Positions 17,325-26,757 are shown, counted from the first letter of the stretch. The stretch is 64,000 bases of DNA from Neisseriaceae bacterium (GCA_003963245.1 RXJX01000036.1:1-64000); one strand, 5' to 3'. Made by a program: numbers and translations. Notes: generated by a model from the letters alone, not told the origin.

Positions 17325-19925
17325 ATGAAAAGAATGTTATTCAATGCTACATATGCAGAAGAATTGCGTGTAGCGGCTGTCGAAGGACAGAAACTAATTA
17401 ACTTCGATATTGAAACGAGCAGCAAAGAGCAGCGTCGTGGCAATATTTATAAGGGGTTTATTACCCGTGTCGAGCCATCGCTGGAAGCATGTTTTGTCGA
17501 CTATGGAACTGAAAAACAGGGGTTTTTGCCATTTAAAGAAATTGATTACCGTTATTTACCGGAAATTAATGGACAAAAGACCCGTGAATTTTCTAAATTA
17601 CCGTTAGGTACTGAGCTAATAGTTCAGGTAGAAAAAGATGAACGTGGTAATAAAGGTGCAGCCTTAACCTCGTATGTAACATTACCGGGGCGTTATTTGG
17701 TATTGATGCCAAATAATTCGCGTGCAGGTGGTATTTCTCGCCGAATTGAAGGTGAAGAGCGTGACGAACTGAAATCAGTAATGGCACAGCTTGAAGTGCC
17801 TCATGGAATGAGTGTTATTCTACGCACAGCAGCTTTGGGACGGGTTATTGAAGAACTACAGTGGGATTTGACATATCTACTTAAATTGTGGAGCGCAATT
17901 CGAGCTGCTGCGGAAGAACAGGGCGGTTCATTCTTGATTTATCAAGAAAGTAGTCTGGTAATTCGTTCAATTCGTGATCATTTTTCTCCAGACATTGCGG
18001 AAGTATTGATTGATACTGAAGATGTCTATAATCAAGCTCGCCAGTTCATGGCGCATGTAATGCCTAATTTTGCAGATCGGATTAAATTATATCGGGATGA
18101 TGTTCCTTTATTTTCTCGCTTTCAGATTGAGCACCAAATTGAATCAGCTTATGCGAGGACAGTAAATTTACCATCCGGTGGTGCGATTGTTATTGATCAT
18201 ACCGAAGCTTTAACTTCTGTTGATGTCAATTCAGCTAAAGCTAATAAGGGTGCTGATATTGAAGCAACTGCTTTTGCTACTAACCTTGAAGCGGCAGAGG
18301 AGATTGCTCGTCAATTGCGCCTGCGTGATTTGGGTGGTTTAGTTGTTGTTGATTTTATAGATATGGAGAACGCACGCAACCAACGCGAGCTGGAAAACCA
18401 TTTTAAAAATCAATTAGGTTACGATCGTGCCCGAATTCAAATGGGCAAACTCTCTAAGTTTGGTTTGTTAGAATTGTCTCGTCAACGCCTGCAAGCGTCA
18501 TTGGATGAATCTAGTTCAATTGCATGTCCACGCTGTGCTGGTGTGGGTACAATTCGTGGAATTGAATCGAGTGCTTTACACGTACTGCGTATTGTTCAAG
18601 AAGAGACTATTAAAAATGGACATCATTTATCTGCATTGCACGTGCAATTGCCTGTTGATGTTGCTACTTATTTACTTAACGAGCGTCGTGATGATGTAGC
18701 AAAAATTGAAGCCCGAATGAAAGTAAAAATTGTCTTGATTCCAAATGTTCATTTAGATTCTCCAAACTATAAAATTAAGAAAATTAGCTATGAAAATTAT
18801 GATAGCAATTTTAGTAAATCAAGTTATAATTTAGTCGAGATTCCTGAAGAAACGCTAGGTTATAAGTCTGTAGCTAAAAAAACTGAATCTGGGACTAGTA
18901 AATTGCCTGTAGTACCGAATATTTCACCATCAGAGCCAGCACCAATGATGGAAGTTAAAAAATCTAAATCATTGTTTAGTAGTCTAGTGGAAAAAATTGG
19001 CGAGTTATTTGCAAGTAAGCCTGCGACGCCTGCAAAAAATAATAAACCAAATAGTCCTCGCACTGCTCAACAAGCGGGGCGCAATGTGCGAATGCGTAAC
19101 GAGAATCGTAGCAATAATAGTGAGCGTAATGTTAGTGAACGTCCTTCTCGTGCCTCTGGAATGCCTGAACGAGGTAACAACCCGATAAACAGCACAAATA
19201 AAACCCGTCCTGTACCAATTAGTAAAAGCGATAATAAAATTCAGACAGTACGTCCGGCTAAGAATAACGAAACGCAAGTTACATCATCAGCTGCGGCTGC
19301 GCCAGTTCCATCAAGAGCTGAACGACCTGAACGATCAGAACGCAGTAATCGTAATGAACGTCAAACTGCGCCTCGCCAAACAAATGTTGGGCAATCACAA
19401 AACAAAGCTGCTTCTTCCCGTCAGGATTCTAGTACCAATGGTACTCCTCAAGCTACGGTGCGTAATGAGGAAAGTTATCAACGTCCGCAGCGCAGAGCTG
19501 CTGAGCCGTCGCCTATAGCTGAAGTAGCGGTTACGACGAGTACAGATAAGTTAAATATTGCAGATAAATCACCAATTCAGCAAACTATTTTTGCTAGTGG
19601 TGTTTCTGGTGGAGCAGTTGCAACCGTAATTCATAATACTCAAGATGCAGTGGCAGAGAGTAGTAGGGTTACGGAAATTACAATTAGTCAAGAAGTTGTG
19701 GTAGCTGAAGCTCATGAAGAGAAAAAGCAAGTAGTGGTAGCGCCGATTGTTTTTGAGCCAGTTGATTTAGGTTCTTTACAAATGGTAGGAACTAAAGCTG
19801 AATTAATTGAGCAGCTTCAACCAGAGGTTATTCTTGAGAGTGGCAAACGTTATAGCGATTTGGTTATTGAAGAAAAAGTAATTGATCCAAATATCAATTA
19901 CGAATTGATCGAAACAAAACGTTAA
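17325..19925 (+). CDS. rne: Ribonuclease E
   Basis: RNase E is the essential endonuclease that starts mRNA decay and matures rRNA and tRNA, and is the scaffold of the degradosome at the inner membrane. The 866-residue form starts MKRMLFNATYAEELRVA (ATG at 17325; a TTG six bases earlier is in frame). The S1 domain spans about residues 37-117. The DNase I-like site shows TSVDVNSAKANKG and LVVVDFIDM, the two magnesium-binding aspartates. The zinc link is CPRCAGVGTIRG. From about residue 520 on the protein is Arg/Asn/Ser/Pro-rich, disordered and poorly conserved, as expected for the scaffold half. It is monocistronic with its own terminator. Confidence 0.97.
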   Translation: MKRMLFNATYAEELRVAAVEGQKLINFDIETSSKEQRRGNIYKGFITRVEPSLEACFVDYGTEKQGFLPFKEIDYRYLPEINGQKTREFSKLPLGTELIVQVEKDERGNKGAALTSYVTLPGRYLVLMPNNSRAGGISRRIEGEERDELKSVMAQLEVPHGMSVILRTAALGRVIEELQWDLTYLLKLWSAIRAAAEEQGGSFLIYQESSLVIRSIRDHFSPDIAEVLIDTEDVYNQARQFMAHVMPNFADRIKLYRDDVPLFSRFQIEHQIESAYARTVNLPSGGAIVIDHTEALTSVDVNSAKANKGADIEATAFATNLEAAEEIARQLRLRDLGGLVVVDFIDMENARNQRELENHFKNQLGYDRARIQMGKLSKFGLLELSRQRLQASLDESSSIACPRCAGVGTIRGIESSALHVLRIVQEETIKNGHHLSALHVQLPVDVATYLLNERRDDVAKIEARMKVKIVLIPNVHLDSPNYKIKKISYENYDSNFSKSSYNLVEIPEETLGYKSVAKKTESGTSKLPVVPNISPSEPAPMMEVKKSKSLFSSLVEKIGELFASKPATPAKNNKPNSPRTAQQAGRNVRMRNENRSNNSERNVSERPSRASGMPERGNNPINSTNKTRPVPISKSDNKIQTVRPAKNNETQVTSSAAAAPVPSRAERPERSERSNRNERQTAPRQTNVGQSQNKAASSRQDSSTNGTPQATVRNEESYQRPQRRAAEPSPIAEVAVTTSTDKLNIADKSPIQQTIFASGVSGGAVATVIHNTQDAVAESSRVTEITISQEVVVAEAHEEKKQVVVAPIVFEPVDLGSLQMVGTKAELIEQLQPEVILESGKRYSDLVIEEKVIDPNINYELIETKR

Positions 19926-19932
19926 TTTAAGT

Positions 19933-19956
19933 GGCACCTCTAGAGGTGCCTTTTTT
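19933..19956 (+). terminator. Rho-independent terminator of rne
   Basis: GGCACCTCTAGAGGTGCC is a perfect 18-base palindrome followed by six T, eight bases after the rne stop. Confidence 0.95.
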
Positions 19957-19988
19957 AATGGTGCAGAGCAGCACAAAAGGAGAGGGAA

Positions 19989-21374
19989 ATGTTAAGTCCA
20001 TTAGATATGTTTGCAATTGGCGTTGGGCCTTCGAGCTCACATACCGTAGGTCCAATGAAAGCCGGATTAGAGTTTGCGCTTAAGTTAGAACGAGCTGGGT
20101 TACTCGAGCAAATTAGTCATGTTCAAGCTCATTTATATGGATCATTGGCACTGACGGGTGCTGGACACGGTACTTTCTTAGCAGTAGTTAATGGTTTGGC
20201 AGGGCAACATCCTAAAACGATTGATCCAGATACTATTTATTCACGAGTTGATGAAATTAAATCTAGCGGCGAATTAAAGCTAGGTGGGAAAAGAATAGTT
20301 CGTTTTGATTATGACAAAGATTTGTTTATTCATAAAGATCAATTTTTACCCGAACATGCTAATGGTATGCGTTTTAGTGCGTTTGATCAAAACGGCAAAT
20401 TAGTTTGTGAAGAAGAGTATTTTTCTATTGGCGGTGGTTTTATTTTGGACAAACAGCAAATTGCCAATCGCAAAGACAATGAGGGGGCCGGTAGTGAAAG
20501 TATAAAAATTCCTTATCCATTTACAACTGCCCGCGAATTACTTGAACATTGCAGTGTGCATAATTTGAGTATTGCCGAATTGGTACTAGCAAATGAAGAG
20601 ATAACTCGTTCTCGCGAGGAGGTTTATGCTGAAGCAATGGAAATTGCCAATGTAATGCGTTATTCAACGCTCAGGGGGCTAAAGCATGAGGGCGTTTTAC
20701 CTGGTGGCTTAAATGTTAAGCGTCGTGCGCCGCAGCTCTATGCCAAGCTGATTGATAAAGATTTAAACTTAGTTTCTGAGCAGGATCGCCGACTTTTGGC
20801 GATGACGTATGCAATTGCAGTTAATGAAGAAAACGCGGCATTTAGTCGGGTAGTTACTGCGCCAACCAATGGTTCTGCCGGAACCATACCTGGTGTGTTA
20901 GAATATTATCGTAATTTTTACCTCGGAGTTACCGATGATAAAATTGTTGAATTTATTTTGACTGCTGGAGCTATTGGTAATCTGTATAAATATGGAGCTT
21001 CAATTTCTGCTGCTGAAGTTGGGTGCCAAGGAGAGATTGGTGTTGCTTGTTCGATGGCTGCTGGGGCTTTAACTGCAGTTTTAGGTGGGGATGTCTTGCA
21101 GGTTGAGAAAGCTGCTGAAATCGCCATGGAGCATTGTTTGGGAATGACTTGTGATCCAATCGATGGTTTGGTGCAGATTCCATGTATTGAACGTAATGGT
21201 GTTGCGGCAAGTAAAGCAATTGATATTGCCAAATTGGCGTTACTGGAAGATGAGCCAGGCAAGGTTAGTCTTGATGCAGTGATTCATACCATGATGGAAA
21301 CTGGACGCGATATGAGTAATCGTTATAAAGAGACAGCATTAGCAGGTCTTGCAGTAAACGTAGTTGCCTGCTAA
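19989..21374 (+). CDS. sdaA: L-serine dehydratase (L-serine ammonia-lyase), single-chain iron-sulfur type
   Basis: The 461-residue enzyme converts L-serine to pyruvate and ammonia with a [4Fe-4S] cluster. It opens with [23 protein letters not shown], the family start. Cysteines that can hold the cluster are in [28 protein letters not shown] and QIPCIERNG near residues 340-400. The N-terminal beta domain and C-terminal alpha domain are fused in one chain, as in E. coli SdaA. AGGAGAGGG precedes the ATG. It stands alone between the rne terminator and a converging channel gene. Confidence 0.96.
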   Translation: MLSPLDMFAIGVGPSSSHTVGPMKAGLEFALKLERAGLLEQISHVQAHLYGSLALTGAGHGTFLAVVNGLAGQHPKTIDPDTIYSRVDEIKSSGELKLGGKRIVRFDYDKDLFIHKDQFLPEHANGMRFSAFDQNGKLVCEEEYFSIGGGFILDKQQIANRKDNEGAGSESIKIPYPFTTARELLEHCSVHNLSIAELVLANEEITRSREEVYAEAMEIANVMRYSTLRGLKHEGVLPGGLNVKRRAPQLYAKLIDKDLNLVSEQDRRLLAMTYAIAVNEENAAFSRVVTAPTNGSAGTIPGVLEYYRNFYLGVTDDKIVEFILTAGAIGNLYKYGASISAAEVGCQGEIGVACSMAAGALTAVLGGDVLQVEKAAEIAMEHCLGMTCDPIDGLVQIPCIERNGVAASKAIDIAKLALLEDEPGKVSLDAVIHTMMETGRDMSNRYKETALAGLAVNVVAC

Positions 21375-21390
21375 TTATACTCTGTTTGGA

Positions 21391-22569
21391 TTAAAGAATT
21401 ATTTCTTTCGCGCGTAATTCAAATTCAGCCAGCATTGCATAGGTTAATCCGACTATGCTGGCTTTTATCTCCTCGTGCTCCAGCGAACCAGTTTCCAGTG
21501 TAAATCCAGTAATTTCGATAGCTATTCCATCGCTGGCAGTTGCATTGATTCTGGCAATATTCGTATAGGACTGGTTCAGGGACGGGTGATTTTGTAATAT
21601 GTCTTGAATCAACATGCGCAATAAATTTAAATTGGTTATCTGTCTTAAATTACTTAATTTAAGATTGTTATAAAAATCAGGATAGTTATTTCCGATTTTA
21701 TCAATAAATTTATTATCAATAAATTTGATGCTGTCCGCGGCTAGTGCAATTGCTTGTTTAAAACGTTTTCCTTCAGCGTAAGTTATATATTCCATATTTT
21801 GCACCGCTTCAGTAGTTAAAGCGTAGGTAGGTAAAGTAGTTACGCTATTGTCAAAATTACGGATACGTACTGAATTAATTGAGATTTCTTCCACTATACC
21901 CTCAATGTCATATTTTTTGATAATGATTGAATCACCTATTCGTACCATTGAAGTTGCATTGGCTTGAATACTGGCAACAATTCCCAAAAAAGTATCACGA
22001 AAGATCAATAAAATGATAGCAGATAAAGCTCCCAATCCGGTTAAAATTGAAGCTGGAGGTTGTCCGTAAATATACGCAATTGCTAAAATTGTTACAGCTA
22101 GCCAGCTAAAGAAATTAATGATTTTTATGTAGCTATGCCATGATGATTTATCATCACGCTTAGAGGTTGATTGATAATATTCATGGAGTGCTGATATAAA
22201 CCGGTTTAGTGAGACAGTTAAGATATAAAGGTTGAATAGATTAGCAGTTTTAAGTGTGAAGCTAGCAATGCTGAGGGTTAATGCTTTATTATTTTCTGCT
22301 AGTAGGAAACTACCAAAAACAAAAACCAGACCAGATACTAAAAGTGCTAACGAGTCAAGGACATGATGCTCCTCAATTAGCCGTAGTAGTTTTAATTTAG
22401 AGAAGTGTAACTTACGATTTAGTGCGTAAATAATTGTCTTACGGATCAGGTAGTCAACACCAATTGCCACTGCTGCAATCAACAAAAGAATAATGATTGA
22501 ACTAAAAATAATTTTAAGGTTGGCATCGGTTACCCAAGCTAAAAAACTATTACTTACCATATCAGGCAT
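21391..22569 (-). CDS. Mechanosensitive ion channel, MscS family (YbdG-like)
   Basis: The 392-residue inner-membrane protein has about five hydrophobic segments in the first 190 residues, ending in the pore helix GLGALSAIILLIFRDT and the MscS-domain start FLGIVASIQANATSMVRIGDSI. The cytosolic beta part follows (GIVEEISINSVRIRNFDNS, then LPTYAL). Length and layout resemble E. coli YbdG (415 aa) rather than the short MscS (286 aa). Such channels release solutes on osmotic downshock. It converges on sdaA with a 16-base gap and lies downstream of ahpC-ahpD, from which it is separated by a hairpin. Confidence 0.88.
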   Translation of the reverse strand: MPDMVSNSFLAWVTDANLKIIFSSIIILLLIAAVAIGVDYLIRKTIIYALNRKLHFSKLKLLRLIEEHHVLDSLALLVSGLVFVFGSFLLAENNKALTLSIASFTLKTANLFNLYILTVSLNRFISALHEYYQSTSKRDDKSSWHSYIKIINFFSWLAVTILAIAYIYGQPPASILTGLGALSAIILLIFRDTFLGIVASIQANATSMVRIGDSIIIKKYDIEGIVEEISINSVRIRNFDNSVTTLPTYALTTEAVQNMEYITYAEGKRFKQAIALAADSIKFIDNKFIDKIGNNYPDFYNNLKLSNLRQITNLNLLRMLIQDILQNHPSLNQSYTNIARINATASDGIAIEITGFTLETGSLEHEEIKASIVGLTYAMLAEFELRAKEIIL

Positions 22570-22670
22570 AATCTAAACCTCGTTTTTATTATTTAAGATT
22601 TAGATTTTACCTGAATTTAGGGGGTAGTGCTGAGTTAAATTTGGCGGTTACTGATTGTGGTGATAAACTA

Positions 22671-22696
22671 CTAACGGTAAAAGAGATTACCGTTAG
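22671..22696 (-). terminator. Perfect 10-bp hairpin downstream of ahpD
   Basis: CTAACGGTAA (22671-22680) and TTACCGTTAG (22687-22696) form a perfect stem around a 6-base loop, 30 bases after the ahpD stop. Only a weak T-rich stretch follows on the minus strand, so it may be an inefficient terminator or a 3' stabiliser of the ahpCD transcript. Confidence 0.6.
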
Positions 22697-22727
22697 AGAG
22701 AAATATATTAGAAGGAGCCAGATTGGA

Positions 22728-23258
22728 TTACTTACTTGTTTCAATGGTATGAATGCAAGACAGACTATGTATTACTGCGGCAATTTTGGCTAATAATTGT
22801 ACTGTTTCTTTGCTAACCCCGTGTTTAATTAGCTGTTGTTCATGTGAGCTAACACATTTGTGACAGCCTCCGATTATTGATGCAACTAATGACCACATCT
22901 CAAAATCCAACTTATCTACCCCTGGATCGCGTAAGATATTCATACGTAAGCCAGCAGGCATAGTCGCATAACTTGGATCGTCAACTAAATCTGTAAAGCG
23001 ATAGTAAATATTGGTCATTCCCATAATTGCTGCCGCTGCACGTACTGCGTCTAGTTCCTTTTCCTGCAAATTTTCGGCAATTGCTTGATTAATAAATTTA
23101 GTTAATCCGCTATTTTTGCTTGCAATAGCGGCAACCAGTACTGAGCCAGCAAATTGGCTATCGGTTAATGCAGGGTGATTAGTTACCATACTACTTAGAT
23201 TTAGTTTAATATCCTTGGCATAGGCTGGAATACCATTTAGAATTACTTCAAAATTCAT
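22728..23258 (-). CDS. ahpD: Alkyl hydroperoxidase D (AhpD), CMD domain
   Basis: The 176-residue protein has the AhpD active site GGCHKCVSSHEQ: C132, C135 and H139, which match C130, C133 and H137 of Mycobacterium tuberculosis AhpD. AhpD is the reductant of AhpC in bacteria that lack AhpF; it passes electrons from lipoyl-enzymes (dihydrolipoamide succinyltransferase and lipoamide dehydrogenase) to AhpC. It lies 141 bases after ahpC on the same strand, with a long nested inverted repeat in the gap that could lower expression relative to ahpC. Confidence 0.95.
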   Translation of the reverse strand: MNFEVILNGIPAYAKDIKLNLSSMVTNHPALTDSQFAGSVLVAAIASKNSGLTKFINQAIAENLQEKELDAVRAAAAIMGMTNIYYRFTDLVDDPSYATMPAGLRMNILRDPGVDKLDFEMWSLVASIIGGCHKCVSSHEQQLIKHGVSKETVQLLAKIAAVIHSLSCIHTIETSK

Positions 23259-23305
23259 GATTGATTCTCCCGAAAGATGATGATTAGTTTATTTTTAAAA
23301 GTATC

Positions 23306-23389
23306 TGATTCTTGGAAGCGAAATACTGTAAAAGATCAAAAAGTGTAATTGTTTAGTTCTGTTACAGTCACGCTATGATCCAAGAATCA
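23306..23389. repeat. Long nested inverted repeat between ahpC and ahpD
   Basis: TGATTCTTGGA (23306-23316) and TCCAAGAATCA (23379-23389) are perfect inverted copies. Inside them AGCG faces CGCT and ACTGTAA faces TTACAGT, in the same nested order, giving an interrupted stem of over 20 bp around an AT-rich loop. In RNA this would be a strong processing or attenuation structure in the ahpC-ahpD transcript. Confidence 0.7.
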
Positions 23390-23399
23390 AAGAAAAAAG

Positions 23400-23927
23400 T
23401 TAAAGTGTTGCATCGCCTTTATGCCAATTACATGGACATAATTCATCAGTTTGCAATGCATCTAGAATCCGTAATGTTTCATCAGGGTTACGTCCCACGC
23501 TCATATCAGTCATTTCTGCGTAGCGAATAATATTATCTTGATCAACGATGAAAGTTGCCCGATTTGCTACCCCAGCTTCGGCATTTAAAATACCTAAAGC
23601 ATTACTTAAATCTTTTTTAATATCAGCTAGCCACGGGAAAGTTAATGGTTTTAAATCTGGGTGAGAACCACGCCAAGCCGCATGAACAAAGTCGCTATCG
23701 GTTGATGCACCAATTAAAACAGCATCGCGATCTTTAAATGCTCCTTCTAATTTACCAAATCCTGCAATTTCGGTTGGGCAAACAAATGTAAAATCTTTTG
23801 GCCAAAAAAAGATAATTTTCCATTGACCAGCATAAGTTTCAAGTGTAGCTTCACTGAAGCTTTCCGGACTAGTTCCATTAACTGCGGTTAATTTGAATTC
23901 TGGGAATTTATTTCCTACTGATAACAT
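23400..23927 (-). CDS. ahpC: Peroxiredoxin AhpC, actinobacterial/AhpD-linked type
   Basis: The 175-residue peroxiredoxin reduces H2O2, organic peroxides and peroxynitrite. The peroxidatic cysteine is C50 in DFTFVCPTEI. The C-terminus QTDELCPCNWHKGD has two cysteines (C164, C166), giving the three-Cys layout of M. tuberculosis AhpC, which works with AhpD and not AhpF. The gene next to it is ahpD, in full agreement. An OxyR-like operator at 24068-24104 and a minus-strand TATAAT at 24039-24044 lie upstream, so peroxide induction through OxyR is likely. Confidence 0.96.
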   Translation of the reverse strand: MLSVGNKFPEFKLTAVNGTSPESFSEATLETYAGQWKIIFFWPKDFTFVCPTEIAGFGKLEGAFKDRDAVLIGASTDSDFVHAAWRGSHPDLKPLTFPWLADIKKDLSNALGILNAEAGVANRATFIVDQDNIIRYAEMTDMSVGRNPDETLRILDALQTDELCPCNWHKGDATL

Positions 23928-24038
23928 GATGATACTCCTATGTGTAAATTTAAAATTAGTTTCTGTGGTGATGCAGTGAGTAACTGTATTGATTAATTAT
24001 TTTTGATCGCTACATTACTTGTTTTGCTCACAGGAGTT

Positions 24039-24044
24039 ATTATA
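24039..24044 (-). promoter_or_regulatory. ahpC promoter, -10 box
   Basis: On the minus strand the hexamer is TATAAT, 111 bases upstream of the ahpC start. The expected -35 position matches poorly, and the OxyR-like site ends 23 bases upstream of this box, the same spacing as at katG. Confidence 0.5.
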
Positions 24045-24067
24045 GGTGATGTGAGCTTAATAGTCTA

Positions 24068-24104
24068 ATTAATGATTTCAATGAAAATCATAGTTATAAG
24101 CTAT
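24068..24104 (-). promoter_or_regulatory. OxyR operator upstream of ahpC
   Basis: On the plus strand the four quartets at 7-base spacing are ATTA (24068), CAAT (24079), ATAG (24090) and CTAT (24101): 13 of 16 bases match the OxyR consensus, with the distal half perfect. Identical spacing to the -10 box as at katG supports function. Confidence 0.65.
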
Positions 24105-24218
24105 AGTTATTGGGGGGTAAATTATTTATTCACCATGTAATAAAAACATTGTTATAGAGCTGGATTTTTATTAAATTTGCTATAATTACGGATTGAAAAA
24201 CTTTGTAAGCACAATATC

Positions 24219-24365
24219 ATGATTTATTTAGCTGGTGTTAATGAACGGGTAGAGAGTAAATTTAAACCTGTGCGCTTATTAGAGTTCATAAGAGAAAAAT
24301 GTGTAGTTGATAATGTTGTAGAGATTATTGTTTATGAGACTCTGCAAGCACTTGAAAGTAGCTAG
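24219..24365 (+). CDS. Possible small protein, 48 aa, unknown
   Basis: ATG at 24219 opens 48 codons (MIYLAGVNERVESKFKPV at the start, ending ALESS) and stops six bases before the GTG start of the DUF1275 gene. No clear ribosome site is seen. The composition is protein-like, with a mixed hydrophobic and charged pattern and no low complexity. I do not recognise it; it may be a leader ORF whose translation affects the next gene. Confidence 0.35.
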   Translation: MIYLAGVNERVESKFKPVRLLEFIREKCVVDNVVEIIVYETLQALESS

Positions 24366-24370
24366 GCATA

Positions 24371-25084
24371 GTGGAACAAGTATTAGGACAGAAGAAACAA
24401 TGGATTTACCGCGCTGTTAGCTTGCTATCATTCAATGGTGGCTTTGTTAACATGGTAACCTTCATTAGTTTTTTGCACAATCCGGTTGGCTACGTAACCG
24501 GAACATTAACTTTCGCAGCAGACGCATTTGCTGATGGTAATTTTAGTCTGTTTTATGATATGCTGTTGGCTTTATTATTCTTTCTTGGCGGAGCAATCTT
24601 AAGTGGCTTACTTACGCCAAAAGATAGTTTTGAGCGTGGAAATAATTATAATCTGGTGATCGCGCTTGAGATATTTTGTCTTTTATCTGGTACTTTTGGT
24701 TTGCGAAGCGGTGTTAATTCGGCTAAATATTTTTTGGCTGCTGCAATGGGAGTACAAAATGCGCTTAGTTCACACTATGGTAAGTCCATTATTCGGACTA
24801 CACATATGACTGGAACTATGACTGATTTCGGAATTTTGATTGCCAAGAAAATTAATGGGCATAAAATTGATAACTGGCGCTTAATAATTAATACTCTCTT
24901 GCTAGTCAGTTTTTTCTGGGGTGGCGTTGTCGCTGTTTTTTTATATAAATGGTTTGACTATGATGCACTGCTGTTTTCGGTAGTATTGTGTTTTTTAATG
25001 TTGAAATTCCAGTGGACGCGTAGGTTTTTATACTTTTTGCTACAAAAATATCCACAACTTAACTTTATTAAATTTAGGCGGTAA
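24371..25084 (+). CDS. DUF1275 (YoaK-type) inner-membrane protein
   Basis: The 237-residue protein has six or seven hydrophobic segments and the DUF1275 pattern: SLLSFNGGFVNMVTFISF near residue 17, GYVTGTLTFAADA, a central GVQNALSSHYG, and RTTHMTGTMTDFGILI near residue 142. The family is widespread and of unknown function, with suggested transporter-like topology. The start codon is GTG at 24371. It lies eight bases before the outer-membrane efflux gene and may be cotranscribed with the efflux system. Confidence 0.88.
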   Translation: MEQVLGQKKQWIYRAVSLLSFNGGFVNMVTFISFLHNPVGYVTGTLTFAADAFADGNFSLFYDMLLALLFFLGGAILSGLLTPKDSFERGNNYNLVIALEIFCLLSGTFGLRSGVNSAKYFLAAAMGVQNALSSHYGKSIIRTTHMTGTMTDFGILIAKKINGHKIDNWRLIINTLLLVSFFWGGVVAVFLYKWFDYDALLFSVVLCFLMLKFQWTRRFLYFLLQKYPQLNFIKFRR

Positions 25085-25092
25085 GCTAAAGA

Positions 25093-26523
25093 ATGCGTAA
25101 ATTATCTTGTCTTTTATTCCCGCTAGTTTTGTTGGGATGTTCTTATTTCTCGCCTGATTATCAAAAACCGGAATTAAATACTCCCAATCATTGGAATGCA
25201 ACTAATGCAAATATTGCACCAATTAGTGAAAGTCTGCCATATTTGGCATGGTGGCAGAAATTTAATGATCCAGAACTTAATCGCGTGATTGAGAGTGGTT
25301 TAAAAAATAATGTTAACATTGAAGCTGCCAAAGCCAATTTAGAAGCTGCGCAAGGACAATTACTAACGGTTAAACTTAACTGGATTCCCTTTTTTAGTGT
25401 TTTTGGTGGTTATGTTAATGGCAGCTCACAAAATAGTTTTACCCCAATTGGCAATTTAGGGGTAGTGAATAACACTGGTGCGTTCTTTGCCTTATTACCA
25501 ACTTATGCGATTAATGTATTTACCAATTATACTTTGCAAAAACAGGCTGAGTATAATGTTGATGCTGCCAGAAATGCTGAATTAAGCGTGCGTTTGGCAG
25601 TGATTGGGCAAGTAACTGGTGCATATTTTGCCAATTTGGCGCAGATTCGCTTAGTTGAGCAATTTACTGAGTTGCATAATGATTTAGGTGAGTTGACGGC
25701 AATTAGCCAAGCAATGGATAACCGCGGGCTGACAAATGGGGTTAGTGTCGATGAGCTGAAGAGTAAACAGCAATTGGTTGCCGGACAATTAGCCTTAGCT
25801 AAAAAGAATCTGACTGCAACGCAAAATGCGCTACGTTATCTACTTAATCAGACTCCTGGTGAGGTTAAGGCATCCAATAAATTTGCTGCAATTAATCCGA
25901 ATCAAGTAATTCCGGGTAATTTGCCAGTAAGTGTCTTAGCAGGCAGACCAGATGTGATCAAAGCTGAAGATCAGCTCAAGGCAGCGAATGAAGGGATCAG
26001 TGTTGCATCAAGTGCACTGCTACCAAGTGTAAACTTAAATTACTTCTATGCATCAGGCTCGGGTACTCAAGGGTTTAATCAGCCAATTCAGGGAGTTAAC
26101 GTTGAAAATAGCAATCAGCAAAGCTATTATGCTGCATATGCCAATTGGACAATTTCGCCAAGCGTGTTTGGGCAAATTAACACCAACACCGCAATATTTA
26201 AGGCAGCACTCGCGAATTATAAAATGGTTGTAAATAGCGCATTACATGAAGTAGATAATGCATTGGCGACTAATAATGGTTATAATCAGAAAATGACTAG
26301 CGATATGGCAGCGTTACAGAGCCTTCAAGATTTACTAACTGCTAAGCAAGCGATGTATCAGCGTGGCTTAACTTCCTATGCCTTAGTTCTTGGGGCAAAA
26401 ATTGAACAAGATATTTTAGCGATTGATATTACGCAAACTAAGCTGCAGCAGTTGATTTCGTTGGTTAGTTTGTACCAAAGCCTAGGTGGTGGCTATCAAA
26501 CTGCTCGGACTATTTCGCAATAA
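25093..26523 (+). CDS. Outer-membrane efflux lipoprotein, TolC/NodT family
   Basis: The 476-residue protein has a lipoprotein signal with lipobox LVLLGCS (lipidated C16) and the NodT-type layout of two OEP repeats. Typical features are the start YFSPDYQKPE, LPYLAWWQKFNDPELNRVIE, and LAGRPDVIKAEDQLKAANEG in the middle. It would form the trimeric outer-membrane channel for a three-part pump. The membrane-fusion and FUSC genes follow after a gap of 234 bases that holds two hairpin repeats, so the pump genes may not be in one simple transcript. Confidence 0.93.
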   Translation: MRKLSCLLFPLVLLGCSYFSPDYQKPELNTPNHWNATNANIAPISESLPYLAWWQKFNDPELNRVIESGLKNNVNIEAAKANLEAAQGQLLTVKLNWIPFFSVFGGYVNGSSQNSFTPIGNLGVVNNTGAFFALLPTYAINVFTNYTLQKQAEYNVDAARNAELSVRLAVIGQVTGAYFANLAQIRLVEQFTELHNDLGELTAISQAMDNRGLTNGVSVDELKSKQQLVAGQLALAKKNLTATQNALRYLLNQTPGEVKASNKFAAINPNQVIPGNLPVSVLAGRPDVIKAEDQLKAANEGISVASSALLPSVNLNYFYASGSGTQGFNQPIQGVNVENSNQQSYYAAYANWTISPSVFGQINTNTAIFKAALANYKMVVNSALHEVDNALATNNGYNQKMTSDMAALQSLQDLLTAKQAMYQRGLTSYALVLGAKIEQDILAIDITQTKLQQLISLVSLYQSLGGGYQTARTISQ

Positions 26524-26524
26524 C

Positions 26525-26578
26525 GTCGTTACAATCCTTCTTGTGTACAATTTGTACACGGCGAAGGTTTGTGCCTAG
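26525..26578 (+). repeat. Hairpin repeat copy B (GTCGT family)
   Basis: Starts GTCGT (26525) and ends CCTAG (26574-26578). Arm ACAATCCTTC faces GAAGGTTTGT, and the tip is GTGTAC/GTACAC around AATTT with perfect pairing. It starts two bases after the efflux gene stop. Together with copy C it fills the gap before the membrane-fusion gene. Confidence 0.6.
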
Positions 26579-26627
26579 TTCTTGCTTTATATTCCGGCAG
26601 TTTACTGCAGCAAATAAACTCATCATT

Positions 26628-26698
26628 CTAGGTCGTTACTAAGCGTCTCACCTACTATTTGTAGGTGTTCTCGCTAAGTACCTGCTAATATTTTGAAG
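26628..26698 (+). repeat. Hairpin repeat copy C (GTCGT family)
   Basis: Begins CTAGGTCGTT. Tip stem CACCTAC/GTAGGTG (26649-26655, 26661-26667) is perfect; AGCG faces CGCT, and AGGT faces ACCT further out, giving a long nested palindrome. The flanks CATCATTCTAGGTCGTT and the tail TATTTTGAA match copy D (28688) closely, while the stem bases differ. Confidence 0.65.
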
Positions 26699-26757
26699 TT
26701 ACAGCGATAGATGCATAAATTGATAAAGATATAAAATTTAACTAAACAGGATTATTA

